A stretch of 12,064 nucleotides of DNA from Gammaproteobacteria bacterium (GCA_003646305.1 QNFJ01000045.1:1-12064), one strand, 5' to 3'; positions 1 to 7,617 are shown, counted from the first letter of the stretch. Notes: generated by a model from the letters alone, not told the origin. Numbers and translations are program-made.

Positions 1-1
1 A

Positions 2-103
2 GCTAATAGCAAGAATGACAGCGCTATTTTAGATGAGGTCACCGCGTTATTGATTGAAGTTAAAAGCGGTTGGGATGCAATTCCAGAAAGCTATCGAAAA
101 TAA
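2..103 (+). CDS. fliS: Flagellar secretion chaperone FliS, C-terminal end (partial)
   Basis: An open frame runs in from the left edge and ends at TAA 101-103, giving the last 33 residues. It contains LLIEVKSGWDAIPESYRK, which fits the final helix of FliS: a leucine-rich stretch, an I/V-x-x-x-W core and a short polar tail. FliS is the cytoplasmic chaperone that binds the flagellin C-terminus and delivers it to the export gate. A FliT-like gene follows 47 bp downstream, which is the usual order fliD-fliS-fliT and supports the call. Only the C-terminus is visible, so the identification rests on this short match plus the neighbour. Confidence 0.72.
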   Translation, partial: ANSKNDSAILDEVTALLIEVKSGWDAIPESYRK

Positions 104-150
104 TAATAAATGATTGTTGTTGTGTGTTTCAGATTCAAGAGGTGCGAAAG

Positions 151-453
151 GTGAGAAAAGACTTTCAGAAAATTACCTCGTTAAGCGGCCAAATGCTGAT
201 TAAAGCAAGAAATTCAGAATGGGATGACTTGCTAGAAATAGAAAGCGAGCGCAGTGCGTTAATGGCCGCTTTTTTTTCGAAACCATTAGCGGGTTTGGCT
301 AAGCATTACGTGGCAGAAGGAATTCGTCTTATTCTTGAGACAGATAGGGAAGTTATGGAGTTGAGTGCAGCTCGACGGAAAGTGTTACGGTCTTCATTAA
401 GCAAGATGGGGAAAGGCAGGAATGCCGTTCAAGCGTACGCTACATCAGTTTAA
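151..453 (+). CDS. fliT: FliT-like flagellar chaperone
   Basis: A 100-residue, mostly helical, charged cytoplasmic protein. Its N-terminal half carries the FliT-type pattern of MLIKARNSEWDDLLEIESER (a short helix, a W-D-x-L step, then an E-x-E-R helix), followed by a second long helix ending in a basic segment and QAYATSV. FliT proteins chaperone the filament cap protein FliD, and in enteric bacteria they also restrain FlhDC. I chose the GTG at 151 because AAGAGG (137-142) lies 8 nt upstream. The frame is open back to an ATG at 70, but that start would overlap fliS and add a cysteine-rich leader unlike the family. The gene probably shares the fliS transcript and ends 12 bp from the convergent ypjD. 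FliT is poorly conserved, so the family call is moderate. Confidence 0.68.
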   Translation: MRKDFQKITSLSGQMLIKARNSEWDDLLEIESERSALMAAFFSKPLAGLAKHYVAEGIRLILETDREVMELSAARRKVLRSSLSKMGKGRNAVQAYATSV

Positions 454-465
454 AAGGGTTCTGTT

Positions 466-1272
466 TTAAGCTCGATTCAAAATCAACTCTAATACCAGCT
501 TGCTGCCAAAGTAGGCAAGCATCAAAACCATAAACCCACTCAGTGTCCAGCGCACAGCAGTCAGCCCTCGCCAGCCATGTCGCACCCGTCCCCAGAGTAA
601 GACGGTAAAAATAACCCACGCTGTAATTGAAAGTGCCGTCTTGTGTACAAGGTGTTGTGCAAAGATACTATCGAGATAAAGATAGCCGCTGAGTAACGAT
701 AACGTCAGCAAAATCCAGCCGGCCCAAATCATCTGAAAGAGAAAAGACTCCATTGTTTGAAGGGGCGGTAGGCTTCTGAAAAAACGATGCGGAGAGTGAT
801 TTCTGAGTTGCCACTCTTGTATGTAAAGCAAAATAGCCTGTACAGCCGCAATGGCTAGCAGGCAGTAGGCAATAATGGATGAGAGAACATGGCTTTTCAT
901 TCCTGCAGTCGCATTGGCCAGAATATGCACTTGGTCAGGTGCAAGAAGATTGAGTACGATGGCAAAGGCTGCGGATGGGAAAATAACAATCCCAAGACTT
1001 TCAATAGGGCGTGTCAGGGCGCTTAAAAACACCAGTACAGAGATGACAAGAGTAACAAGTGATCCAACCTGAAAGAGGCTGAAGTTGATTCCGCTATCAC
1101 CCCACATATTGCTATTTACCATAGCTAAAGTATGGAGTGTTATGGCGGTAAGAATGAGTGCCAGTATCTGGCCTCGTGGTTGCTGCTCGGTCGATCGCAT
1201 CTGCTTAAAAATTACAAATGCGGTGGCCAGGTATGCTAATGAGGCGCTACTGCTTAAGAGTGTTGCGAGCAT
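466..1272 (-). CDS. ypjD: YpjD/CcsA-type cytochrome c assembly family inner-membrane protein
   Basis: A 268-residue integral membrane protein with about eight hydrophobic segments (roughly residues 4-22, 36-52, 66-86, 92-111, 129-151, 181-200, 211-228 and 243-264). It fits the HemX/CcsA/YpjD family in length and in its conserved features: His47 in a transmembrane helix, His128 in MKSHVLSSIIAYCLLA, and the C-terminal segment SGYLYLDSI followed by HLVHKTALSITAWVIF with His207 and His210. Family histidines of this kind bind heme in the cytochrome c assembly members. The tryptophan-rich WWD heme-handling loop of CcmC/CcmF is not apparent, so a direct role in cytochrome c maturation is uncertain. 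The gene starts at an ATG and is divergent from ffh, an arrangement common in gammaproteobacteria. It ends 12 bp from fliT, tail to tail. Confidence 0.85.
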   Translation of the reverse strand: MLATLLSSSASLAYLATAFVIFKQMRSTEQQPRGQILALILTAITLHTLAMVNSNMWGDSGINFSLFQVGSLVTLVISVLVFLSALTRPIESLGIVIFPSAAFAIVLNLLAPDQVHILANATAGMKSHVLSSIIAYCLLAIAAVQAILLYIQEWQLRNHSPHRFFRSLPPLQTMESFLFQMIWAGWILLTLSLLSGYLYLDSIFAQHLVHKTALSITAWVIFTVLLWGRVRHGWRGLTAVRWTLSGFMVLMLAYFGSKLVLELILNRA

Positions 1273-1427
1273 CTGGTTAGCCTGTTTCTGACAAGTGGTA
1301 AGGGGTAAGCAGGGTTAAGACTGTTGAAGTATACCTGCGGATTGGCTCTTGCAGCTATTTTCTCATCATATTTTCCTAAATATATTCAGGTAAGGCAGGT
1401 GCTCGGTATGATCTATAGCGGGTTGTC

Positions 1428-1436
1428 TGGCATAAT
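1428..1436 (+). promoter_or_regulatory. Candidate extended -10 promoter for ffh
   Basis: TGGCATAAT matches an extended -10 element (TG, one base, then CATAAT, 5 of 6 to TATAAT), about 60 bp before the ffh start. No good -35 hexamer lies 17 bp upstream, which is acceptable for an extended -10 promoter. The rest of the divergent gap (1273-1495) shows no repeat or RNA gene that I recognise. A possible minus-strand -10 for ypjD, TATACT, lies at 1333-1328 but lacks a clear -35. Predicted from sequence only. Confidence 0.4.
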
Positions 1437-1495
1437 GTTCGCTCTTCTTTGGGCGTCCGCGCTTTCAACTTAAAAAATTAAGGGTTGGTTTCATC

Positions 1496-2857
1496 ATGTT
1501 TGACAATCTTACCGAACGATTAGGGCAGTCACTTAAGAGTATTCGTGGCCAGGCGCGACTGAGTGAAGAGAATATCAAAGAGGCGATGCGTGAGGTGCGC
1601 ATGGCTCTGCTGGAAGCAGATGTTGCGTTACCGGTTGTGAGGGAGTTTATCAGCCGAGTTAAAGAACGTGCGCAGGGCCAGGAGGTTATAAAAAGCCTAA
1701 CACCTGGACAGGCGTTGGTGAAAGTTGTTCAAGATGAACTCGTTACTGTAATGGGTGAGGCGAATGAGACGCTGAACCTGGCAGCCACACCACCCGCTGT
1801 AATTATGATGGCGGGTCTGCAGGGAGCGGGTAAAACAACAACAGTCGCTAAACTGTCTAAATTTCTCGCTGATAATGAGAAAAAGAAGGTGATGGTGGTT
1901 AGTGCGGACGTTTATCGTCCAGCGGCTATTGATCAGCTTCAGACGCTGGCTGCAGAAGTTGGTGCTGAGTTTTTTCCAAGTGACCCTTCACAAAATCCGC
2001 TGAGCATCGTGAAGGGGGCAATCTCTGAAGCTAAAACACGTTTTATGGACGTGTTAATCATCGATACAGCGGGTCGCCTGCATGTTGATGAGGAGATGAT
2101 GAACGAGATTAGTCAGCTGCATAAAGTGGCTAATCCTGTTGAGACACTATTTGTCGTCGATAGTATGACGGGGCAGGATGCTGCAAATACTGCGAAAGCC
2201 TTTAATGAACAGCTGCCGCTGACGGGCATCATTCTGACGAAAACAGATGGTGATGCGAGAGGTGGTGCGGCACTGTCTATCCGCCAGATAACCGGCAAAC
2301 CAATTAAATTCCTTGGGGTTGGTGAGAAAACAGATGCACTTGAGCCTTTTCATCCCGATAGAGTTGCCTCTCGTATTCTTGGGATGGGCGATATTTTGTC
2401 GCTTGTTGAAGAGGCTGAGAAAAAGGTCGATAAGGAAAAAGCTGAGAAATTAGCCCAAAAGATCAGAAAAGGTAAAGGTTTTGATCTGGAAGACTTTCGC
2501 GACCAGCTTATGCAAATGAATAGCATGGGTGGTGTTGGCGCGATGATGGAAAAGTTGCCGGGTATGAGTAATGTCCCTGATGCGGTTAAAAGTAAAGCTA
2601 ACGATAAAGAGATGGATAAACTGGTTGCCATTATCAACTCCATGACACCGCAGGAGAGGCGCTATCCGGCGGTCATTAATGGCTCCAGAAAACGGCGAGT
2701 TGCAGCGGGTTCAGGGTTGCAGATTCAAGATGTGAACCGCCTGCTAAAACAGCATAAACAGATGCAGAAAATGATGAAAAAGGTCTCAAAAGGAGGCCTG
2801 AAGAATATGATGCGAGGCATGGGTGGAATGATGCCAAAAGGTGGGATGCCTTTCTAA
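1496..2857 (+). CDS. ffh: Signal recognition particle GTPase Ffh
   Basis: A 453-residue protein, the same length as E. coli Ffh. With 4.5S RNA it binds signal sequences emerging from the ribosome and delivers nascent inner-membrane proteins to FtsY. The N domain covers about residues 1-95. The G domain has the P-loop GLQGAGKTT (107-115), DTAGR (190-194) and TKTDGDARGG (248-257). The methionine-rich M domain runs from about 325 and holds the RNA-binding segment GSGLQIQDVN (405-414) and a C-terminal tail rich in Met and Gly. All key GTPase residues are present. The ATG at 1496 follows AAGGG at a rather long 11-nt spacing. It heads the housekeeping block but is separated from rpsP by 115 bp containing a likely promoter. 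Confidence 0.98.
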   Translation: MFDNLTERLGQSLKSIRGQARLSEENIKEAMREVRMALLEADVALPVVREFISRVKERAQGQEVIKSLTPGQALVKVVQDELVTVMGEANETLNLAATPPAVIMMAGLQGAGKTTTVAKLSKFLADNEKKKVMVVSADVYRPAAIDQLQTLAAEVGAEFFPSDPSQNPLSIVKGAISEAKTRFMDVLIIDTAGRLHVDEEMMNEISQLHKVANPVETLFVVDSMTGQDAANTAKAFNEQLPLTGIILTKTDGDARGGAALSIRQITGKPIKFLGVGEKTDALEPFHPDRVASRILGMGDILSLVEEAEKKVDKEKAEKLAQKIRKGKGFDLEDFRDQLMQMNSMGGVGAMMEKLPGMSNVPDAVKSKANDKEMDKLVAIINSMTPQERRYPAVINGSRKRRVAAGSGLQIQDVNRLLKQHKQMQKMMKKVSKGGLKNMMRGMGGMMPKGGMPF

Positions 2858-2905
2858 AATAGTTAAAAGCCACCCCTCGCTGTGGCGGATAATTCAAATT
2901 AACAC

Positions 2906-2933
2906 TTCACATACGGAATTAATCGCGTAAAAT
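2906..2933 (+). promoter_or_regulatory. Likely sigma-70 promoter for the rpsP-rimM-trmD-rplS operon
   Basis: TTCACA (2906-2911) and TAAAAT (2928-2933) each match the consensus hexamers at 5 of 6 positions and are separated by 16 bp. They lie 40 bp before the rpsP start, in the only sizeable gap of the block, and would drive rpsP, rimM, trmD and rplS together. Prediction from sequence, with no transcript evidence. Confidence 0.55.
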
Positions 2934-2972
2934 AGTCTGATTAATTCGTGAGTTAACCTTAGAGGAATATTG

Positions 2973-3233
2973 ATGGTAACGATTCGTCTCGCCAGAACTG
3001 GTGCGAAAAAACGTCCTTTTTATCATGTGGTCGTAACAGATAGCAGAAATCCACGCGATGGTCGTTATATCGAACGCCTAGGATTTTTTAACCCAATTGC
3101 CAAAGGCAATGAAGAGACACTTCGTCTTGAAGATGAGCGTATTGCACATTGGATCTCAAAAGGTGCACAACCTTCGGATCGCGTTGCTAAGCTGATTAAA
3201 GACGCTGCAAAAGGACTGAAGGAAGCTGCTTAA
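2973..3233 (+). CDS. rpsP: 30S ribosomal protein S16
   Basis: An 86-residue basic protein starting MVTIRLARTGAKKRPFYHVV, the near-invariant N-terminus of bacterial S16. It is followed by DSRNPRDGRYIERLGFFNP and an IAHWISKGAQPSDRV segment. S16 is an early-binding protein of the 30S body. The start is the ATG at 2973, with AGAGGA (2961-2966) 6 nt upstream. The TTG just before it at 2970 would add one residue and can be ignored. It is the first gene of the S16-RimM-TrmD-L19 operon, and rimM begins 23 bp after its stop. Confidence 0.98.
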   Translation: MVTIRLARTGAKKRPFYHVVVTDSRNPRDGRYIERLGFFNPIAKGNEETLRLEDERIAHWISKGAQPSDRVAKLIKDAAKGLKEAA

Positions 3234-3256
3234 GTTTTTGACAGGCAGTTAGCCAC

Positions 3257-3763
3257 GTGGATTTATCTAACAGTATTGTTGTTGGGAAAGTCGCCGGGGC
3301 TTACGGTGTTAGAGGTTGGTTAAAGATCTTCCCTTTCACCGAGTCGAAAGAAAATATACTAGGTTTTGATCGCTGGTCTGTTGAGAAGCATAAAGGCGAA
3401 AACCTGGTAAAAGTGAGCCATGGAAAGGTTCATGGGAAATTTGTTGTTGTGCAACTTGAAGGTGTCGATTCTCGAGAACAGGCTGAAGGCTTAAAAGGAT
3501 CACTCGTCAGGATTGAGAAGGCAGGTCTCAAGAAACTCGGTCAGGATGAGTATTATTGGACTGACCTGATTGGTCTTACGGTGAAAAACCTTTCGGAAGT
3601 CGAGTTTGGGCAGGTTGATAGTTTGATGGAAACGGGCGCCAACGATGTGCTGGTTGTTAAAGGTGAGCGGGAGCGTTTAGTCCCATTCATCCTGGAGCAG
3701 GTAATTAAAACAGTTGATCTTGATAACAAGTTAATTGTTGTCGACTGGGACTCTGAGTTTTAG
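3257..3763 (+). CDS. rimM: Ribosome maturation factor RimM
   Basis: A 168-residue protein of normal RimM length. It binds S19 and the head of the 30S subunit and assists late maturation. The N-terminal RimM domain is recognised by VVGKVAGAYGVRGWLKIFPFT (8-28) and the ARE-like segment VDSREQAEGLKG (70-81). The C-terminal PRC-barrel domain starts near EYYWTDLIG (98-106) and includes GANDVLVV (127-134) and LVPFI (141-145), ending in a VDW strand. The start is a GTG at 3257 with only a weak, distant AGG upstream, so translation may be coupled to rpsP, 23 bp away. It stops with TAG. The trmD start is 15 nt downstream in the same frame. Confidence 0.96.
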   Translation: MDLSNSIVVGKVAGAYGVRGWLKIFPFTESKENILGFDRWSVEKHKGENLVKVSHGKVHGKFVVVQLEGVDSREQAEGLKGSLVRIEKAGLKKLGQDEYYWTDLIGLTVKNLSEVEFGQVDSLMETGANDVLVVKGERERLVPFILEQVIKTVDLDNKLIVVDWDSEF

Positions 3764-3778
3764 AAGGGGTCTGAGCTT

Positions 3779-4525
3779 GTGAGATTTGATGTTATAACGC
3801 TCTTTCCAGAAATGGTTGATACTGTTGCCGGCTGTGGTGTAACTGGGAGAGGTTTTCAGAAAGGCTTGCTTGAGCTGGTTAACTGGAACCCCAGAAACTT
3901 CACAACTGATCGGCACCGTACAGTAGATGACAGGCCGTATGGTGGTGGACCTGGGATGGTCATGAAGGTAGAGCCGCTAAGAGCAGCAATTAGAGCTGCT
4001 AAGGCAGCTTCTGATAAGCCGGCTAAAGTGATTTACCTGACGCCACAGGGCAGGCAGCTAGATCAGGCAGCAGTACAGGAGTTTGCTAAGAATGAGCGAA
4101 TCATTCTAGTGGCAGGACGCTACGAAGGCGTTGATGAAAGATTGATTGAAACAGAGATCGACGAAGAATGGTCTCTGGGTGATTATGTTTTAAGTGGTGG
4201 TGAACTGGCTGCGTTAGTTGTGATTGATGCGGTCGCCAGGTTGATTCCAGGTGTGCTGGGTGATGAGCAGTCAGCCGAACAGGATTCGTATATGAATGGA
4301 CTATTAGATTGTCCCCACTATACGCGGCCTGAATCACTGGATGAAAAGGAAGTTCCAGCAGTCTTGCTTGGTGGTAACCATGCAGAAATTGAGCGCTGGA
4401 GGTTGAAGCAGTCTTTGGGTCGAACGTGGTTGCGTCGGCCGGATTTGTTAGAAGGAAAGCTTTTGGATAGTCGACAAGAGCTGTTGTTGGAAGAATTTAA
4501 GAGAGAGTTTAGCCCCACGGGCTAA
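3779..4525 (+). CDS. trmD: tRNA (guanine-37-N1)-methyltransferase TrmD
   Basis: A 248-residue SPOUT methyltransferase that makes m1G37 in tRNAs reading CCN, CUN and CGG codons, using SAM and preventing +1 frameshifting. Visible signatures are YGGGPGMVMK (54-63), the trefoil-knot SAM site VAGRYEGVDER (111-121), WSLGDYVLSGGE (131-142), LLDCPHYTRPE (175-185) and LLGGNHAEIERWR (196-208). Arg154 and Asp169 stand where the catalytic Arg and Asp of Haemophilus TrmD are expected. The GTG at 3779 is preceded by AAGGGG (3764-3769) at good spacing. It lies between rimM and rplS, the standard order. Confidence 0.98.
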   Translation: MRFDVITLFPEMVDTVAGCGVTGRGFQKGLLELVNWNPRNFTTDRHRTVDDRPYGGGPGMVMKVEPLRAAIRAAKAASDKPAKVIYLTPQGRQLDQAAVQEFAKNERIILVAGRYEGVDERLIETEIDEEWSLGDYVLSGGELAALVVIDAVARLIPGVLGDEQSAEQDSYMNGLLDCPHYTRPESLDEKEVPAVLLGGNHAEIERWRLKQSLGRTWLRRPDLLEGKLLDSRQELLLEEFKREFSPTG

Positions 4526-4576
4526 GTTGTAGATTAACAGTTTAATTTTAGTATTTTAGGAATAAGGGAACAGGCG

Positions 4577-4921
4577 ATGAGCAATATCATTAAAGAACTC
4601 GAAGCTGAGCAGATGGGTAAAGAGCTGCCAGAATTTGGTCCAGGCGATACAGTAGTCGTCCAGGTAAAAGTAAAAGAAGGTAATCGTGAGCGTTTACAAG
4701 CATTTGAAGGTGTTGTGATTGCTAAGCGTAATCGTGGTTTGAACTCAGCTTTTACCGTTAGAAAAATGTCTCATGGTGTAGGTGTTGAGCGTGTTTTCCA
4801 GACCTATAGCACACTGGTTTCTGGAATTGAGGTTAAGCGCCGTGGAGCGGTTCGTCGCGCTAAGCTTTACTATTTGCGTGAACTGACAGGTAAAGCAGCT
4901 CGTATTAAAGAGAAGCTTTAA
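4577..4921 (+). CDS. rplS: 50S ribosomal protein L19
   Basis: A 114-residue protein matching L19 from end to end: an IIKELEAEQM start, FGPGDTVVVQVKVKEGNRER, QAFEGVVIAKRNRGLNS, FTVRKMSHGVGVERVF and a lysine-rich C-terminus. L19 sits at the 30S-50S interface. The ATG at 4577 is preceded by AAGGGA (4564-4569), spaced 7 nt. The 51-bp AT-rich gap after trmD shows no terminator, so it is probably co-transcribed. A strong terminator follows 25 bp after the stop. Confidence 0.98.
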   Translation: MSNIIKELEAEQMGKELPEFGPGDTVVVQVKVKEGNRERLQAFEGVVIAKRNRGLNSAFTVRKMSHGVGVERVFQTYSTLVSGIEVKRRGAVRRAKLYYLRELTGKAARIKEKL

Positions 4922-4946
4922 AAGTCTGTTCGTAGCAGATATAGAG

Positions 4947-4973
4947 AAAGGTGGCTGTTGCCACCTTTTTTTT
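4947..4973 (+). terminator. Rho-independent terminator of the rpsP-rplS operon
   Basis: AAAGGTGGC (4947-4955), the loop TGTT and GCCACCTTT (4960-4968) form a perfect 9-bp stem that runs into eight T residues (4966-4973). This is a textbook intrinsic terminator just downstream of rplS. Confidence 0.94.
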
Positions 4974-5024
4974 GCCTAGTCGTTTGGGTATTCTGGTGAT
5001 CTGTCTATTTTTAAGGTAAAGGGA

Positions 5025-5543
5025 ATGATTAGCTGGATTTCAACAAGCGACAGGATTATCAATAGTGAGCAAGGCTTTACTGCGATCATTCCTGGGCCAC
5101 ACTGTAAATTGGGCATTCAGTCCGATGATTCAAGGATATTGGGTATTGAGTTTTTGTCGCCAGAAGAGCAGGATATTTCGCCTAAGAACGGTATGGCCGA
5201 AGAGGCCGTGGTACAGATTACTCGTTGGTTAAATGATCCGGAGTGGGATATTTCCCTACCACTCATTGAAATGGGAACGGTATTTCAGAGGAAGATCTGG
5301 CGAGCACTGCTTGAGATCAAGCCTGGGCAACCTAAAACATATGGAGAAGTGGCTCGTGAAATAGGCAGTGGTGCGAGAGCAGTAGGAAATGCCTGCCGTG
5401 CTAATCCTTATCCGGTGATTGTTCCTTGTCACCGTATTATTGCGGCTAATGGACTGGGTGGTTTTGCGGGAGAACGTCGCGGCATGCGACTGGATACGAA
5501 ACGTTGGTTGCTGGCTCACGAAGGTTATAAAGCAAACAAGTGA
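5025..5543 (+). CDS. ogt: Methylated-DNA--protein-cysteine methyltransferase (Ogt/MGMT)
   Basis: A 172-residue suicide repair protein that moves the alkyl group from O6-alkylguanine (or O4-alkylthymine) in DNA to its own cysteine. The C-terminal DNA-binding and catalytic domain is clear: VFQRKIWRALLEI (87-99), TYGEVAREIGS (105-115), ARAVGNACRANPYPV with the arginine-finger helix, then VPCHRII with acceptor Cys135, and GLGGFAGE. The N-terminal half is the poorly conserved family domain. It lacks the extra Ada DNA-binding and zinc modules, so it is Ogt-like. The ATG at 5025 is preceded by AAGG (5013-5016). A possible -10 (TATTTT, 5006-5011) lacks a good -35. The stop overlaps the xerD start by 4 bp, so the two are translationally coupled. 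Confidence 0.94.
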   Translation: MISWISTSDRIINSEQGFTAIIPGPHCKLGIQSDDSRILGIEFLSPEEQDISPKNGMAEEAVVQITRWLNDPEWDISLPLIEMGTVFQRKIWRALLEIKPGQPKTYGEVAREIGSGARAVGNACRANPYPVIVPCHRIIAANGLGGFAGERRGMRLDTKRWLLAHEGYKANK

Positions 5544-6442
5544 AGTTAACCGAGTCTGTTTCTTGTATTGAGATTTTTCAGGATGCATTGTGGGTTGAGC
5601 GTGGGCTGAGCGAAAACACGATCAATGCTTATCGAAGTGACTTGAAATTGTTCTCTGAGTGGCTGGCGACTGAACGAGAAAAGCAGCTAGTCGAGGCGGA
5701 TCAAAGTGATTTGTCTGATTACCTTGCTCTAAAGTATCAGCAAGGCAGTAGTGCTCGCTCAGCGGCTCGCCTGCTTTCAAGCTTCCGGCAGTTTTATGCC
5801 TATCAAATTCGTGAAGGAATCATTGAAGAAGACCCCTGTGCGAGAATAGAGCCCCCAAAGGTGGGGCGACCACTTCCTGTCAGTCTGAGTGAAGATGAGG
5901 TTAGCTGGTTGCTGGATGCGCCTGATACAAACAACCCGGAAGGGTATCGCGACCGGACAATGTTAGAGTTGTTATATGCAACAGGTCTGCGTGTTTCTGA
6001 ACTGGTTTCTTTGCAACTGGGGCAGATTAATTTCAGACAGGGTGTTGTCAGGGTTTTTGGCAAAGGCAACAAAGAGCGTTTGGTCCCAATTGGAGAGGAA
6101 GCACTCGAGTGGCTGATTTCTTACATAGAGGGTTTTCGAGGAGAATTATTAAAGGGTCAACAAAGTGACTACCTGTTTCCAACACGTCGCGGACCGGTGA
6201 TGACGCGCCAGGCCTTTTGGTACATGATTAAACGACATGCAAAAACGGTGGGTATTACCAAGCCATTATCACCACACACTCTGCGCCATGCGTTTGCCAC
6301 GCACCTGCTAAATCATGGTGCTGATTTACGGGTTGTTCAACTACTGCTGGGGCATAGTGACCTTTCTACAACGCAAATATATACGCATACTGCCCGTGAA
6401 AGGTTAAAAGACTTGCATAGCCAGTTTCATCCGCGAGGATAA
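5540..6442 (+). CDS. xerD: Tyrosine recombinase XerD
   Basis: A 300-residue tyrosine recombinase that acts with XerC at dif, under FtsK control, to resolve chromosome dimers. The N-terminal SAM-like core-binding domain covers about residues 8-95, with YRSDLKLFSEWL. The catalytic domain has the full set: Arg151 in ATGLRVSE, Lys175 in FGKGNKERLVP, His246 and Arg249 in SPHTLRHAFATHLL, His272 in LLGHSD, and the nucleophile Tyr281 in QIYTH. Spacing and length match E. coli XerD (298 aa) more than integron or phage integrases, and RYGxxP-type phage features are absent. It starts at a GTG whose last two bases are the first two of the ogt TGA. It ends 8 bp from the convergent HD-GYP gene. Confidence 0.95.
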   Translation: MKLTESVSCIEIFQDALWVERGLSENTINAYRSDLKLFSEWLATEREKQLVEADQSDLSDYLALKYQQGSSARSAARLLSSFRQFYAYQIREGIIEEDPCARIEPPKVGRPLPVSLSEDEVSWLLDAPDTNNPEGYRDRTMLELLYATGLRVSELVSLQLGQINFRQGVVRVFGKGNKERLVPIGEEALEWLISYIEGFRGELLKGQQSDYLFPTRRGPVMTRQAFWYMIKRHAKTVGITKPLSPHTLRHAFATHLLNHGADLRVVQLLLGHSDLSTTQIYTHTARERLKDLHSQFHPRG

Positions 6443-6450
6443 GGTCGAAA

Positions 6451-7617
6451 TTAGCCATATCCCCATAGCTTTGGGTAATTGATTGGCTCATCAATATCAG
6501 GCTGACACATCCCGGTTATTTTATACATATCCAGCCCAGAATCACGCGTACTATAGCGCTCATAAAATCCTCCTCGAGGGCTAATAATGCTGCAAACAGC
6601 TGGAGCGGTAGTGCCTCCTTTTTTGGAAATGGCTCGCTTGATAACAAGCGCAGTATCACCGTTAACTAATTTTACAAATGAGCCCGGAGGGTAAATACCG
6701 ACCTCTCGGATTAGCATCTGCGCTAGCTTATCATCAACCGATTTTCCGCGTTTTGTGAAGATATCTTTCAACGCTTTTTGAGCCATAATAGGTTTTCGGT
6801 AGCTCCGAGTGGTAATCATCGCTGAGTACATATCCGCTAAAGCGATCACTTTTGCACCCTGATGGATACTGTTGCCACTTAGTTTTGAGGGGTAACCTTC
6901 CCCATCAATTCGCTCATGATGTTGATTGATAATAGTCAGCCAGTGGCTATCAGTGATGCCAGCATTCTGAAGAATAGAGACACTTTTCTCTGGATGATCC
7001 TTAATAGCAAGCCTTTGTGATTCAGTCAGAGGATCCGTCTGGGAGAACAACTTATTTTGTAGTTCATACATACCAACATTCATCGTGAGCGCGGCAGACA
7101 TCACGGTCAATTGCTGTTCATCGGTGAAATTTAGGCGCCGCATCAGCAGTTCACAAAGTATAGCCGTATGAAGTGGGTGTAGAATGCCGTAAGAGAATTC
7201 TTCTGAAAGATGGACTGCTGCAAGCGTTGCATTTGCATTTCTTTGGCAGCAGTTTTTTATTTGGCTCGAAATGTATAGAGTTATCTCGGTTACATCAATC
7301 GGAGCAGCGATTGTGAGTTGCTTTAATAGTTGCTCAGTTTCCAGAGCGCAACTATTTTTCATCTCAAAAGGATTGTCTATTAATTTTTTCCGTCTTTCAG
7401 CGGCTTCTTGCTGTTCCTCAAGTTCTTTTTTTTCTTTTAACTCTTCCTGTGTCAGGCCGCGGTAAAGCCCTTTTTCCATGAGTACGTTTAGCTGTTTTTC
7501 AGAGGCAATTACGGTGCTTTGCTGAAGCAAAAGAGCCTCTTCAAAATCGTAGACAGGCCAGGGCAGCTCGTGTCCAACAGTAATTTCACCGGGCTTTATG
7601 CGAATTTTGTCCAGCAT
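6451..7617 (-). CDS. HD-GYP domain protein with degenerate catalytic HD motif
   Basis: A 388-residue cytoplasmic protein (414 if the in-frame GTG at 7695 is used; numbering here follows the longer form). The N-terminal region (28-80) reads IRIKPGEITVGHELPWPVYD, an opening I associate with some gammaproteobacterial HD-GYP proteins, and is followed by a charged helix (about 81-107). The HD-GYP domain (about 160-335) keeps HHERIDGEGYP (259-269), the HP at 234-235 and ALADMYSAMITTRSYRKP (285-302). However, the segment where HDxGK is expected reads MNVGM (205-209), so the metal-binding His-Asp and the Lys are lost. This argues against cyclic-di-GMP phosphodiesterase activity and suggests a binding or scaffold role. 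The C-terminus (334-396) has the usual YPPGSFVKL extension. I prefer the ATG at 7617 because the upstream 26 residues look unrelated, although its AAGAG lies very close. TAA stop. It is convergent with xerD and divergent from the channel gene. Confidence 0.85.
   Translation of the reverse strand: MLDKIRIKPGEITVGHELPWPVYDFEEALLLQQSTVIASEKQLNVLMEKGLYRGLTQEELKEKKELEEQQEAAERRKKLIDNPFEMKNSCALETEQLLKQLTIAAPIDVTEITLYISSQIKNCCQRNANATLAAVHLSEEFSYGILHPLHTAILCELLMRRLNFTDEQQLTVMSAALTMNVGMYELQNKLFSQTDPLTESQRLAIKDHPEKSVSILQNAGITDSHWLTIINQHHERIDGEGYPSKLSGNSIHQGAKVIALADMYSAMITTRSYRKPIMAQKALKDIFTKRGKSVDDKLAQMLIREVGIYPPGSFVKLVNGDTALVIKRAISKKGGTTAPAVCSIISPRGGFYERYSTRDSGLDMYKITGMCQPDIDEPINYPKLWGYG

Noticed and set aside
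70..150. Upstream extension of the FliT-like gene to the ATG at 70
   Set aside because: It would overlap the end of fliS, adds a cysteine-rich leader unlike FliT, and has no ribosome binding site. The GTG at 151 has a well-spaced AAGAGG.
2350..2643. Open frame on the strand opposite ffh, with serine- and leucine-rich translation
   Set aside because: A shadow of the methionine-rich and charged M domain of ffh, with no ribosome binding site or family resemblance. Similar opposite-strand frames lie within trmD, yjgR and the glycine-zipper gene.
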